Position numbers and translations under genes: made by a program. From Zygnema circumcarinatum (Eukaryota; Streptophyta; Zygnematophyceae; Zygnematales; Zygnemataceae), in NCBI GenBank assembly GCA_037447605.1, contig CM074805.1, forward strand, positions 987,079 through 1,051,078: a DNA stretch of 64,000 nt, written 5' to 3'. The notes below the pieces were generated by a model. The model was not told the DNA's origin. It saw only the letters and a program-made list of their open reading frames with translations, and did not search any database. Positions 1 through 11,606 of this stretch are shown here, one piece after another; position 1 is the stretch's first letter, and each line of letters begins with the position of its first letter.

Positions 1-802
1 GTCCTTTGAGTGACTTCTGGGAGCAGTCGGGGAAACAAAGCAGGTAGAACGAAAGGTACGGTAGGGGAGGAATCGCGCTGGTAGAGACATACCTGCAGAG
101 GTAGAGGGGAGGCCCCAACTCCTCAGGGGTACGGCCCTGTGCTAGAAGCTCTTTGCGATGGTAGACTTCTCTCGCATATACTGAGGGAGGCAAGACGAGA
201 CAAGGCCCCCAGATGGCACCGACAGGGTTATCGTCGCAGTGATTAGACTCATACACCTGCCACAAGCCCATCTCCGAAGCGAAAGATACGTCAAAGATAT
301 TTTTGACAACGGGGCCATCACCAATATTGGAAAGCATACAACCCCTATACTTCCGCCTATCTGCTTCCTTTCTCACAGTCATTTTCCTTCGTTTCGTTAA
401 CGTGTGTTACCTGTCCACATCTGTCATCTACTCAACCCTTCCCTTTTCTCCTATTCCCTCCCTTTCCTTCTCTACCTTCCACCCAAGCGTCCGAAAGAGA
501 CCATACCTCATCTTCCTGAGCATCCACAGGCTTCCCTTCCACTGGGGGCAAATCCGACCTGTAGAAGCACCAGCTCACTCTAACCAGCTTCTCACCGGTC
601 GCCCTCTCCTCCCATAGAGCCTGCAAGAACAAGCAACATTCAATCCTAACAGCAGCTGAATGATTCTGTATATTATGCCAGGAAGAGCATGCCATCAACT
701 GTTGCAATCATTTTGTCGGAGCAAGCAAAGAAAGGGGACACTGCTATAATGTTCAAAGCATTAACTTCCCTTCCCCCCCCCACCCCACCCTCCCTTCGCT
801 TT

Positions 803-848
<46 letters not shown>

Positions 849-3800
849 TCCCTCGTTGCGCTGACCTGAATCCTCGCAATGTATGGTGGACTGCCGGGAC
901 TTTCGGGGCAGAAAAGTGCGCAGTCATTGACCTGCAACACCGTCTCGCCCACTTGACATGCAGAATAGTGCAAGCGGCCATTCTCTTCCTCCTGGGGAGC
1001 CCCAACCCACTCCAAATCGAGGCCTACTGGCTGCTCACTCCCGCTGGAAGGAAGGGCCTCTACCGCAGCCCCTTCCCCTACCGCAGCCTCTCCCTCTACC
1101 GCAGCCTCTCCGTCTACCGCAGCCTCTCCCTCTACCACAGCCTCTCCCTTTACCGCAGCCTCTCCTTCTACCGTGGACTCCTCCAAACGATTATGCGTTT
1201 GGGCCCCGCCAGCACCTTCCTCCTCCGCTCTCATTCTGTCTGTCAATGCTGCTCTCTCCTGCAGTTCCACATCTGCCTTCTCTTCTTCCGGAATGTGCTC
1301 GGTCGGTCTCTGCGATTCACTTCCATCCCTTCCTTCCTGGGCTGCTCTGCCCACCACTTCAAGCCCATCTAATATCACTTCCTCTCGTGCATCCACTCTA
1401 CCAACCACACTACTCCCCACATCCACTCTCTCGACTCGTTCCGTCACATTCTCTGCAGGGACTTCCACCTTTACTTCAACCGCCGGGTTTTGTTCGCCAT
1501 CTCCCGACCCAACTGCTTCCCCTCTTGGTCTCCCGTCCACTCCCACCTCATTCTGCGTGGTATCCATAGTTACCGGCGCTGTGTCCTTAAGCAGAACCGC
1601 CTGTTCTACATTTTCTGTCTTTTTGAGCTCTGGGGATTTTTGCACAGCAAGCGTTGTATCACTAGACGGAACGTTCTCCCTGGGAAGTGTTTCGCTTTCC
1701 TCCCCTTCATGAGGCAAAACCTTAAGGTCGGCCACATCTGAAGTCGAGCCGGCCTCCCTAACTCCTACACTGACAGTGTGGCCCACAACTCCTTTACCTG
1801 CTTTGCCTGTATTATCCAATACTGCAGTTTGCCGCTGAAGTAAGCCGCTTTCCGAACTTGCTGAAGTCCCAGTTGTGGGCTGACCCAATGCTTGACTGAG
1901 CAGCTGACTTGTGGCCTTACCTCTGTTCCCACCTCTAGAAGCATCGACGGCTGCCCTTGCAGAATCTTGAGCCGAAACTTGTCGTGAAGGAGTCGGCATC
2001 TGTGCTGCCACTCCCACGTTTCCTCCCAAACCCCCTCCTCCCCTCTGCATGTCAAATTTCGAAAGTCTTCCAGAAACTGCATAGGTTGCTCCTTCGTGCC
2101 CCCCCCGGCTACCCTCTACCAAGAAGCTGCTCATCGTTGGCTGAGTCCCCTGTCCCCCTCCTCCTACCAAATGTCTGCCAGAAGCAGGAGGAAGCGGAGC
2201 TTGGGCTCCACCATAGGCTCTATGGTTAAGCTGGTCAGCTGAATAATGAGGGCCTTGTGCTGCTCTCTGCCCTCCAGAATGAGGGTTTATCTGTGATGCA
2301 AGCAAATGAGGCATTCTTGAGGGCATGCCTACTCCAACTCCGGGCACAGAGTATTGTTGCGTGTGCCCGTATGCAACTCCTGTTTGGGAAGGCGGAGGGG
2401 AGTAAAACTGCTGCCGGGGAGCCAAAGCAGGAAATTGCGACATTTGCGAGGTGACCTGTCCATGTGCGAACACCTGCTGCCCCGGTCGAGGAACTGAGAA
2501 CGGAACGGAGAGCGGTCCGGTATAAGCGTTGTGGATGGCGGGAATGGACTGGGCTCCGTGGAAGTCTCCAGGAGATGTGTACCCTCCCGGGCCAAGAGAG
2601 GCAGTAGCCACTTGCCTTGTTTTGATTGGACCGTACTTGGGTGGGCGAGCTTTTCCTCCAATCTCAGGAGGGCAGATGGGGCAATTCCAGTCGGGAGGTG
2701 GAGGGACAATGTCCTGCTTCTGGGGAGGGGTTAAGCAGCGGAGGTGGTATCCCTTTTCGCAGCTGTCACACACAAGGAGTTGAGCTGCCTCCCGTTCCAT
2801 GTGCCCGCAGACCTCACACTTGACCGGGTACTCGAGTTGAAAGGGCATCAGAGGGGTCAGCCCCTTCACGCCCTTCTGCAGCAGTCAATTGAGGGAGGGA
2901 GGAGGGAGGGAGGGAGGGAGGGAGGGAGAGGCCTAAGCCCTGTTAGATCTAAGCCCACAGGCAAATAGCTCGTCAAAACGAAGTTGAAAGTGGGCACACA
3001 GAAATGACGCCACTCTCCGTCGTGGGATTGGTTAGGTTCTGACCTGAACGAGAAACATTCCGCCATAGGGTGCTTGCTGATTCTTGATGAGCTGATTCAA
3101 AAACTGCTGCTTCATATACTCCGTCTTCGCTTTCTGTGGAGGCAGGTGCAGTCTGACTACGACTTGTGCAGGCGTGAGAACTGCCAGACCTGGGCTTGTC
3201 TGCAGAGCATCCACTCACAAACGTCGAAACGTCAGTCCTTGAAGTGATGGGCCCAGTTGAACAAATGCACAACTTGTCCACTACTTTCTTCTTCGCAGCG
3301 CAAGAGCATGAAGCAGCTCGGTGCGGAGTTCGAGATGCGCAAACTAAGCTCCTTGCATTCCGTCACTGAAAAGGTTTCAGAGTCTAAGAGGAATATGTGA
3401 AAGGGGAAGTGATTAGTCACGAAGCGGCTGTATCCGGGGTGCTCATTAAACTAGAATACTGGCTCTGGTATTTAGCAGCCTTCTACCAATCCACTCGGTA
3501 GGATTATTTTCTCTGTTCCTACAAATGAAACAACTCCTCGTTATCTGTACAACCACTTAAACCCTTACGCATATTCGAGAGACGAGCAATGAGCTTTACC
3601 ATTTGCTGCCGTGCATCTTGAACCTGCTCTTGAGTCCACGGGCTGGTCACTGCTATGGGCGGTCTTCCCCTTGACTTTCCAGCGATTAGTTTAGAAGATC
3701 CTGCGAATAAGATACAATTGAATGATTCCACCTGCAAAGCATTAGCATGAGTCCGATGGCCTCTTAATCCTTCAAGAGCAAACCTCGCACAACAGTTGTG

Positions 3801-5222
3801 ATATCTAAGACTTCCAATTAAGTAGGACCTGCCAAACACTGACTTTCATCCAGGAAAACGAAGAAGAACGGGAAAATAGCTGACTTAGTAGACAAGAAAC
3901 CAAATAGTGATAGTGCCAAGCTGAAGAAATATGCAACAGACACAAACACGCGTCCACTTTACATCAAACAAGCATTCGTACAGCCCGAAAGGTAGCCCTA
4001 ATACCAGAAACACCGCCCGCGCGAAAAGATGATCCTCCTGCAAGAATGGCGAAGGACTCCCTGACGTCTTTCTCTGTGAGTCCCTCGGGTTCCAATTCAG
4101 AAGAGGAGGAGGGCTCGTCAGCTGCCTCTGATGTTGGTTCATCCGCTTCTGGAGGTGAATATGGAGGCTGGTATACAGTGGGCACCTGTGAGAATGCACC
4201 ATCTTTAAGTCAGTCTTCGGGCCAATGGGGGTGCAAATGAAATGTACGAATCCAAGTGTTCAATCGATTGACACGTAATGCACAGCTTGAAGCTTGAATA
4301 TTGTTGGTTAACCAAGCATCCTTTAGGCTTGTTCTGGCTGTATGATCCGATTTGCAAAACTGGAGAGTAGAAGTCGAATGAGCCAAAGACCAAATCGACA
4401 CCATAGCTTGGTATTTATATGTGGAGTGCATGAAAGATGACTTTTCAGTCTGAAGGCATTGAATTTACTAGTAACTGCTTCAGTCACTTCCTCGCAAGGA
4501 AACATACAACGAGGCTGCTCCACAATAAGACATGGTTGAGCGAACCCGTGGAACAAATGAAGGATGCTAATTTTTTCTCAAGTTTCCATAATTGCTCCAG
4601 CTCATATTCAGCTTCTGTCCAGTATTATTTCTTAATGAATGTGCTCCTTGCAATTTAAAATGTTAAAAGGATATGCTGTCACAGATATAAAAAATTATTA
4701 GAAACTTAAAGGATAATGAATTGAACTGCTCGAACTCAAATTACAGCAGACCAGTGAACGCTCCCCGATTTTCATTTCAAACTCAAGCAAACGGTTTGTT
4801 TGTTTCATTTCAACTCCAAGATAGAAAAAATGTCGCTGGCGCACCTCCATCTGCACCTTCTTCCTTGGCCTCTCCTTCAGGCCCATGTCTTCCGCCAGCT
4901 TCCTTGCGGTCTTCTTTCCAATCAGGCGCTTTGGCGCCACCTTTCCAGCGAGCCCTGCCAGCATTGCGTACGCCTGCGACGCCAACCTGCTCTCTGTCTC
5001 CGTCGGAGGTTGGCCTCCTTGGAGCCGCCTCATACCAGCCAGCACAAGTATGGTCTCTGCTAACCGAGAAGTCACAGCTACTTGGTCCTTTAGCATGCTG
5101 GAGAGAGCATGATCCAAATGGGATGCATTCCTCTCCTTGGAGGATTTTAGGGTTTCCTCGCCCTGTACCGCACCTTCCTCCCGCTTACCCACGTCCTCCG
5201 TCCCCGCAGCTTCTGGCTCCAT
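1..5222 (-). CDS. PHD-finger and BAH-domain chromatin protein (3' end outside window)
   Basis: Probable chromatin reader acting in the nucleus. Exons I can place, 5' to 3' on the minus strand: 5222-4841, about 4187-4009, about 3708-3545, 3199-3044, about 2881-863, 620-507, 256-93 and 16-1. Most junctions join in phase; the one near 3540-3200 is unresolved. The N-terminal part is helical and basic. An AT-hook-like KSRGRPP follows. The large exon opens with a PHD finger (CEVCGHMEREAAQLLVCDSC, then GYHLRCLTPP and WNCPICPPE). After it comes a long Pro/Gln/Gly-rich and then acidic, low-complexity stretch. A BAH domain starts at LHYSACQVGETVLQVNDCAL and continues over the next exons (ALWEERATGEKLVRVSWCFY; VYESNHCDDNPVGAIWGPC). 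Start chosen at 5222 because it opens the first clear coding exon. The exact orthologue is not recognised. The last visible exon is only 16 bases, so the C-terminus lies outside. Confidence 0.8.
803..846. repeat. (GA)n tract at the start of a PHD-BAH intron
   Basis: A dinucleotide tract, TC on the plus strand and GA in the sense strand of the gene. It starts about 20 bases after the donor that follows the residues YIARIQ. Confidence 0.9.
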
Positions 5223-6219
5223 GGCTCCTCTTACCTCTAATCACAGCTTCCTCCTGCTACATAGCGGAGAGCTCTTGCACACGAAGGCTTCCCCCGCGAG
5301 AGCAGGCAACCAAAGGAAAGCGAGGGAATTTGAGCATAGAAAGCTCGAAACGGACGTTGTCTGACTATGGAGTCGTACATGTGTCAACAGTACTGTGGCC
5401 TGGCTATGCGACTAATTTTGAACTGTGGCAAGTTCATAGAAGATCATAGAGGAGCGTGAATAATACCCGTTCTGTTATTGTAGAACGCTGTGTGCAACGT
5501 GAATCACGTGTCGGACATAAAGTACAGTGTGGTCATACAGTACTGTCCTGTACTGTACAGTACAGTATGGCACATTGGGCTGTACGGACACTTGTGACAA
5601 TTTGCATTACTGTGTCGTTCTGTGTCGGCAATAGCAACGATGTTCTACAGCGCGTGAGACAATCGCATAGAAGCGTATGAAGTACATGGAGGGCATATGT
5701 CTCGATATCACAAATCCAAAGATCACAGACTTTTCCGGAGAAGGAACTACCATAAGCAGAAAGAACATATTTTGCAATTACTTTGAGACAGCGACATGTC
5801 CCACGCTGTCCTCCAACGTTGCCATTTCTTCGAGTGATTTTGCAGTTCGAGGATGTTTCGCATGGGAGAACGATGGCTTCAAATATACAAGGCAAACCCT
5901 CGGGCTGCGGGACAGCCCAGAAGTAGGAAGATGTGGTACCCCCATAAATTACGCAAAACTTCAATGTATGCCTAACCTTAAATAATCCAGGAGAGAGGAA
6001 AAATGCCACTCGGGGGGGCCGCAAAATACCGGGTGGTCGACCAAAAGCTGAAAGACAACTACCGAAAAGCCGTCCCGCTCGCCAGCTGAGGGGTCTACTA
6101 TGCCAATTTTCATCTGCAAAAATGTGAATTGAAATCCGCAAACAACAACAGTGCATAGCTCCTCTACGCTCTGAGAAGGTCGACTATTTGAAGGAGTCCG
6201 TGCAGCAACTCCGAGAGGA
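5223..6219. other. Intergenic: upstream of PHD-BAH, downstream of TL29
   Basis: No convincing exon. A minus-strand open frame covers much of it (about 6156-5533), but its composition is unlike a protein and I recognise no domain. Near 5535-5570 lies a self-complementary run built from repeated GTACTGTAC/TACAGTA units that could form a hairpin. The promoter of the PHD-BAH gene should lie at the left end. Confidence 0.5.
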
Positions 6220-9200
6220 TCAGAACCTCAACTTCGGTCGCGGGCGCACATATGTGTAAGCTTCATAGTTGATAGTGGCTCCAAATTGGGCAACTTTTGA
6301 GAAGGTGGTGATCAAGTCCACCTGAGCGCAGGCCATTTGCAAAAATATTTGGGAACCATAAGACGGAACTTCGAACAAGAGAGAGAGATAAAGAGCTGGA
6401 GATGACATGTGTGGTTGGATAAATAGCTTCCACACACGTTCATGATCAAGGAAATTAAGGGAAGGCTCTTATATCTCTCGAACAGACCACACGACCAGTA
6501 ATAGAAGGCGGTGATTCCTGGTACATGCAATGAGGGAGCATGTGAACCCAGAAATAGCTTACCTGGTAATCCGTCTGTGAGACAGAATCTTTGCTCTTGT
6601 TGTACTTAACCACAAAAGGGGCCGCATCCTTGTCAGCCACCAACTTCTCTTCAATTGCAGCTTGATCGGGCCCAAGAAAAGGAGCGAGAACAGTGAGCTG
6701 TTCAGCAGGCACCAAAACAAAGAAGAAGTGAATGGAAGCAGAAAAGAAACCGCAAGGGTGGAGCAAGATGAACACTTTGATGGGGAAGGGTTGCAAAAGA
6801 CGAAGAGTTCACCTGACGAGGTTTCAACCCATACTGGGCAAACTTTTCTTTCCACTCATCCACAGATGTAGAAGACCAGTCAGGGACTCTTCCTGCAGGG
6901 TCTGCCTCCGTGGCATCCGCCCGGCCAAGTTGTTTGTCGAAGAATCCCCACTGGTGTAAAGAGGGAATACCACAGAATCAGCTAATTCAGTAGTCACAAT
7001 TTTCAGCTCGAATTCTTTTCCCAAGTTCTCCCAGGGCCTTAGGTTATTAAAGCTTTTTGCGTATGGCATGTGGAGGTAAGCAGGCACCTCACCTTCTACA
7101 CATGGCATTATTCAAGGGAAGGGGAACGATATCAGTGGGTTGTGTAAAACAACACGGTGAGGAGAGAAAATGACAGTAATTAGACCCGAGCAAGCAATAG
7201 CGCTTGAAAGTTGAGGAGATTTGGTTCTATCACCAAGGACGTTAAAGAAGTTGCACCTGCGAGGAAGAACCAAAGACCGCGGCGAGCTGTCGGCCCTTCT
7301 TTTCATCTCCACCGGCAGTTTGAATAGCGGATTCCAGGAAAGAGCGCTTCACAGCCGCCTGAGCTGCATTTCACAACAGGATACAAATTATCTGTCTGCA
7401 AACAGTTTGCAGTTGGAGGAGAGGAATCGTTTCCCTTTCTTGGGAAAAATCACCAATTACAATAGGGGTCCAGCCTTCTTTCTAGGGACCATGTAACCAA
7501 ATTCCAAAGATCCAAAAGCAGTCCAAACAATCACTACTGCGGAAACTGGATTGCACGATGTCTGACGGGTTCTGCGTTGAGTTACTCGACAACTTCTACA
7601 CCACTGGTAGTAGTGTGTGATGTAAGTGGATGGACGATGGATTATGGTCTTGCTGGCAACTTCCATAAGGAGGTGTAAACGCCAAAAAAAAGAAAAGATA
7701 GAGGATATTGGCTCATTCTCTGGACAGCTCGTGCATCGCACACGAACGTGAATGTTTTACCTCACCTCCGAACTGGATGATATCCGCCCATGAGATTGGC
7801 CCTCCCTTGGTCTCAGCATCAATTTCTTCCTTCACGCTCCCAAGCAATTCCAAAGCCTTTTCAAGGCCATTGTTCTCTGGCCGTTTCAGCTCCTCACTGA
7901 CATATTAAGTCCAGCTCCCCACCAAAAACAAATCCGCGGAGAAAATCATTAGATAAACACCAAAGATGGTTTAAGTAGATATCATTTACAGACTTCAAGG
8001 ACAAAATACAAGCTGCGCTTCTTCAGCGAACACAATAACTCAATAAAAAACCACATAAATGCCGAGGAAGCTCATAATACATTCAGTCAGTGGTTGTCGA
8101 CAGAAAGTTCAGGAGCATCCAAATAGCCATGGGCCAAGGGGTTAAGGTACTCTATTCACTTTAGAGCTTTGAAAAAAAAGCTCGGCTACAGTTAGCTACC
8201 TGAAGCGGATGGAGCCATTAGTACCTCCCGTCTTTGTCGCCTGCCATCACAAAAGTGCTCGGCAGTCAATTGCAGATTTTTCAAACCACACCAGGGAAGA
8301 GATACACATTAAATGAGTATTGGCAGCTGGCAAACAAATGTTTTTGTGAAGATTCTGGAACCTCACTTTGTCATACGTCAAAGCATCATTGAGGGCAAGT
8401 CGCAGCAGACTTGGCACCAGCTCACTGTTTGCCTGATTCCAGAAAAACCGCAGGGAAGCCAAGTTACACCTCTAAGAAAGGGAAACGGACAGCATGCAAA
8501 GCTGCACTTGGACTGTCAGTTAACCGAATTGCAAGACGAAATGTATTAAAAAAATTAAGGAGTTCGGACTCATACATTAACAGCGGTCCTGAGCTTGCTT
8601 TGAACAATTGCTGTTCCAGAAACCCAAAAAGCGATAGTAAATCTCTAAGTCGGTCTTCAAGAGTTCCTCATCGAGCTGGTTGCTGGTGAAACCATCTACC
8701 ACGCTTCAACTGATATGCATAATATCCATCATGTTATCCTGAAAAACAACTTGCCTGCTTTGCTCTTTGCTCATTGCTCAAACCTGAGAGCGCACAGCTG
8801 TGCAGTAGTGACAATTGATAGAAAATAAAAAATCAACTAAAGCATAACTTCAAGTTAAAGTTCAAGATAGTAAGCGTGGGACTCACTCAAAAATTCGCCC
8901 CTTTGAATTCTTTCAACGAGATCTGCGGCATTAGCATCGTTTGCCAAAGGCACGTTGCAGAGTACACCCTGCAAATATAGAAAAGGCAGCAAGTTCCCTC
9001 TCAAATAGGAGTCACGTATCGGCCAGAAAGAGCAGATGAACTTAGGCAAGCATTCCAAGGCACCGTCATAGACACAACAGATGATTTGAACAAAGTAAAC
9101 CGGTAATAAAGCACCTCGGCTGACAAAGAAAGAATTTCCTAGAATCATGCGAGCTTGGTTTACTTTCTTCAAGGAAGAAGGAAGTTCAGATTCCACAAAT

Positions 9201-10426
9201 CCTTGTCAATCTCCCTGAATAAACTACTTCAAATTGCTGCATTGCAAAAACTGCGAGAAAAAGTAGCACGCTTGATGATAGCAAGGCTTGCACTTTGGCA
9301 AGATGACAACTGCCATCTGGTATCACAGAGCAACTCACAAGTGGAGGACAGATCATCTACCAACTTGACCAACAAGTCAACCGCCCCCCAGCTGACTCGT
9401 TTATCCAGAATAACATGCAAAAAAAAAAACAACTAGCTAACGTTGCAGTCTTACGTGGCGCGGGTGAAAAACGTCAACGGCGTACATTACAATCATATTC
9501 GCAATATTCTCCTCAAGTTTGATTATTTTCAGTTTTTAGCTACATTGTCGAGCATTTCACACAATTTGGATACGTACAAACGTGCTGGCGGCTGTCAAAG
9601 ACACGATTGTTTGCCTTCGGGTACTGTTGACTGTTTGATCATCGTTGCCGTTTGCATACGAATCACTTTGACATTGAATGATTCTCTGCAACTTACAAGT
9701 AAGCATGAAATATTTGTTTAGCCATTCCATGATACAGGACCTAGACGAGGAAGATTTTTGAAATAATAAGTGGACTTCGGACTTCTAGAAACCACTCAAG
9801 CAAACTGTTTAGACTCTCTAATCAAGAAGTGGAAGGTTCTCCGCCTTTCATTCACTTGGTGTTGATAGATTGAGACAAAGGAGGCACAAGACAAGTGTCG
9901 GAGGGCGAATATATACAGAATAAATAAAGCGAATTAAAAAAGGTTAGCTCAAGCGTAATGCAATCGCCGAACGTGCTTTTTGTTTTAAACAAAACAATGA
10001 GACGGAATTTTTCAAGTGCAGAGGCACTGATTCTGAATTTATTTCTGATTAGAAAAGTTGTCTCAGAAGTACAAAAACAATTTTCAGGCCTTTCCTCTTC
10101 TAAAATTTGTCTTTAGGACACAACAGGACAGGAATGCAGGCGTCACTCCCAGAATATCCGCATATTATATGCAAGATTGCGCAAAATCATTCAATTCAAA
10201 GGAAAAAAAAAAAGCTCTGAGAAGTAAGAAACGTCTCCACCATACAATGTGATAATCTCTATCATATATAAGCACATCAAGCCCTTACTCCAAGCCTGCA
10301 TACCCGGGATCGATTGAGGCTGGGGTTGCAAGATGGCTGAGAAAAGGAAGCAGGCTGTTTGCTGTGAGCCGACACAGCTGCCGAGATCCTCAAGCCCGCA
10401 AAGGAAGAAGCAATGCTCGCAGCCAT
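6220..10426 (-). CDS. TL29: Thylakoid lumen 29 kDa protein, ascorbate-peroxidase-like (TL29/APX4)
   Basis: A class I heme-peroxidase relative found in the thylakoid lumen with photosystem II; the plant family is thought to lack real peroxidase activity. Placed exons on the minus strand: 10426-10289, 8968-8887, 8432-8367, 8240-8200, 7896-7766, 7363-7257, 6950-6813, 6697-6563 and 6321-6220. The first exon (MAASIASSFAGLRISAAVSA) is a typical chloroplast transit peptide. The lumen-targeting part and the start of the mature protein lie in or around the 8968 exon (ANDANAADLVERIQRGEFL). Diagnostic family blocks follow in order: ELVPSLLRLALNDALTYDK, KTGGTNGSIRF, ELKRPENNGLEKALELLGS, GPISWADIIQFGAQAAVK, WGFFDKQLGRADATE, LAPFLGPDQAA, SVSQTDYQVDLITTF. 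The distal peroxidase region reads LRLALNDA rather than the FHDA of active ascorbate peroxidases, so the distal His is replaced by Asn. One or two short exons between 10289 and 8968 and between 8887 and 8432 were not placed. Confidence 0.88.
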
Positions 10427-10860
10427 GGCGCCTCCGGGCCCGTCCCGGTCCCAGTCCTGCGCGTTGCTTGCAACACTCTCTCTCCTCTTGAAGCGCAGCT
10501 GCAACGCTCGTCGCAGGCTGCCTGGCTCCAAGCAAAACTGCGCGGCGATCCGCGCGGTCCAAAATGGAAGCGCGCGGAGAATCGCGCGGGGCGGCCGTGG
10601 TGCGGGCGACGAACGAATAACCGCGCGACTGCAGGGCAGGAGCCGCAGCAGTGAACTGCGTGGTAAACCGCGCGGCTCCCAGCTGGATCTGGCTGGAGGG
10701 GTGATCTTGCGAGGCCGCACGCCATTGGAGGGCTGCGAATCTGCAGGCGCTGACGTAGCATCCGCCACGTCAGCGTTGCAATTGTGCAACGACATGAACA
10801 ATAGCAATGTTGTCTAGAGAAGGAAAGGGCTTGTTGCACAGAAGGATGGTAAGGTACCAT
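10427..10860 (-). promoter_or_regulatory. TL29 promoter region with inverted TGACGT element and CGCGCGG repeats
   Basis: Directly upstream of the TL29 start. At 10749-10774 two arms, GCTGACGT and ACGTCAGC, form a perfect inverted pair with a 10-base spacer; TGACG/ACGT cores are classical bZIP (TGA-type) sites. Immediately after, 10775-10790 has GTTGCA/TGCAAC arms. Between about 10545 and 10675 the motif CGCGCGG or its complement recurs about five times. Regulatory function is inferred from position and motif only. Confidence 0.5.
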
Positions 10861-10892
10861 GTTGTGCTCACTAGGAGTTTGTGAATTTGGTA

Positions 10893-10970
10893 GCGAGCAC
10901 CATGAGGACTATGTCATACAGTTTTGCTCCTGCGAGCACCATGAGGACTATGTCATACAGTTTTGTTCCT
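10893..10970. repeat. Tandem duplication, 39-bp unit, two copies
   Basis: The unit beginning GCGAGCACCATGAGGACTAT occurs at 10893 and again at 10932, differing at one position near the end. It lies between the Orai-like gene and TL29. Confidence 0.9.
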
Positions 10971-11234
10971 GAGAAGGCGAACATATTGGAAAGGAGTATA
11001 AGCAGGACGAACATCTTGTTGGTTCGACATTTTGACTTTGTCCGTGTGCCATTGGCTATTCTCCGTCAGCACCCCACACATTGCCGCCTTCACGGCTTCA
11101 GAATCGAGAACCACATTGCTTTTGTTACACCAATGAAAGCTTGCTTTGTTTGAGCTAGCATCCACATCACATCAGGAAAAGTGTGGCCGACCATCAACTT
11201 ATTGCATTCCTACAATTGGTAGTAGAGTAAAGCT

Positions 11235-11290
11235 GCGTTTCCATGGTTCAACTTCATCCATTTAGTTGAATGAAGAAGTTGGAAACCGCG
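11235..11290. repeat. Imperfect hairpin
   Basis: The arms GCGTTTCC and GGAAACCGC enclose inner complementary stretches (CAACTTC and GAAGTTG) around a short loop. It could be a small MITE remnant; no other copy was found in this window. Confidence 0.4.
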
Positions 11291-11395
11291 GCGGAGAGTT
11301 CGCAAACCTCCAAAACGACGTGTTTTCATTCAACTGTTGAACGATTTTGAACCGATGAAAACCGTTCGCACGTGTTGTGCTGAACTCATCCCATT

Positions 11396-11495
11396 TCTTT
11401 TGTGCTTAGGTCCTTTGCGACCAGTTCCTCGTGGTTCCCCATGCTGATTTTGTCCATGCACATTTGATGGCCTCGCCATCGTGAGACCAATGCAA
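11396..11495 (-). repeat. Dispersed repeat family, copy 1
   Basis: About 100 bases containing the family landmarks in plus-strand order: TTGTGCTTAGGTCCTTTGCG, CCAGTTCCTCGTGGTTCCCC, ATGCTGATTTTGTCCATG, and ATTTGATGGCCTCGCCATCG. The closest relative in the window is at 29761-29873. No coding capacity. It lies just 3' of the Orai-like gene. Confidence 0.8.
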
Positions 11496-11606
11496 CTTCC
11501 TTTTCAGCCGATCGGTATATTTCCTTATATATACAATTCTCCTAACAGCGACTATCTCCCAGCTATCCAGCAGCTAAACGTATAGTCTTATTCAACGTAA
11601 TGGTCA

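Noticed and set aside
5533-6156. 207-residue minus-strand frame upstream of the PHD-BAH gene
   Set aside because: Cys-rich, no domain, crosses a palindromic run, and no splice or codon pattern of a gene.
10277-10860. Long minus-strand frames across the TL29 leader
   Set aside because: GC-rich promoter DNA is open in several frames; only the part from 10426 looks like a transit peptide and fits the gene.
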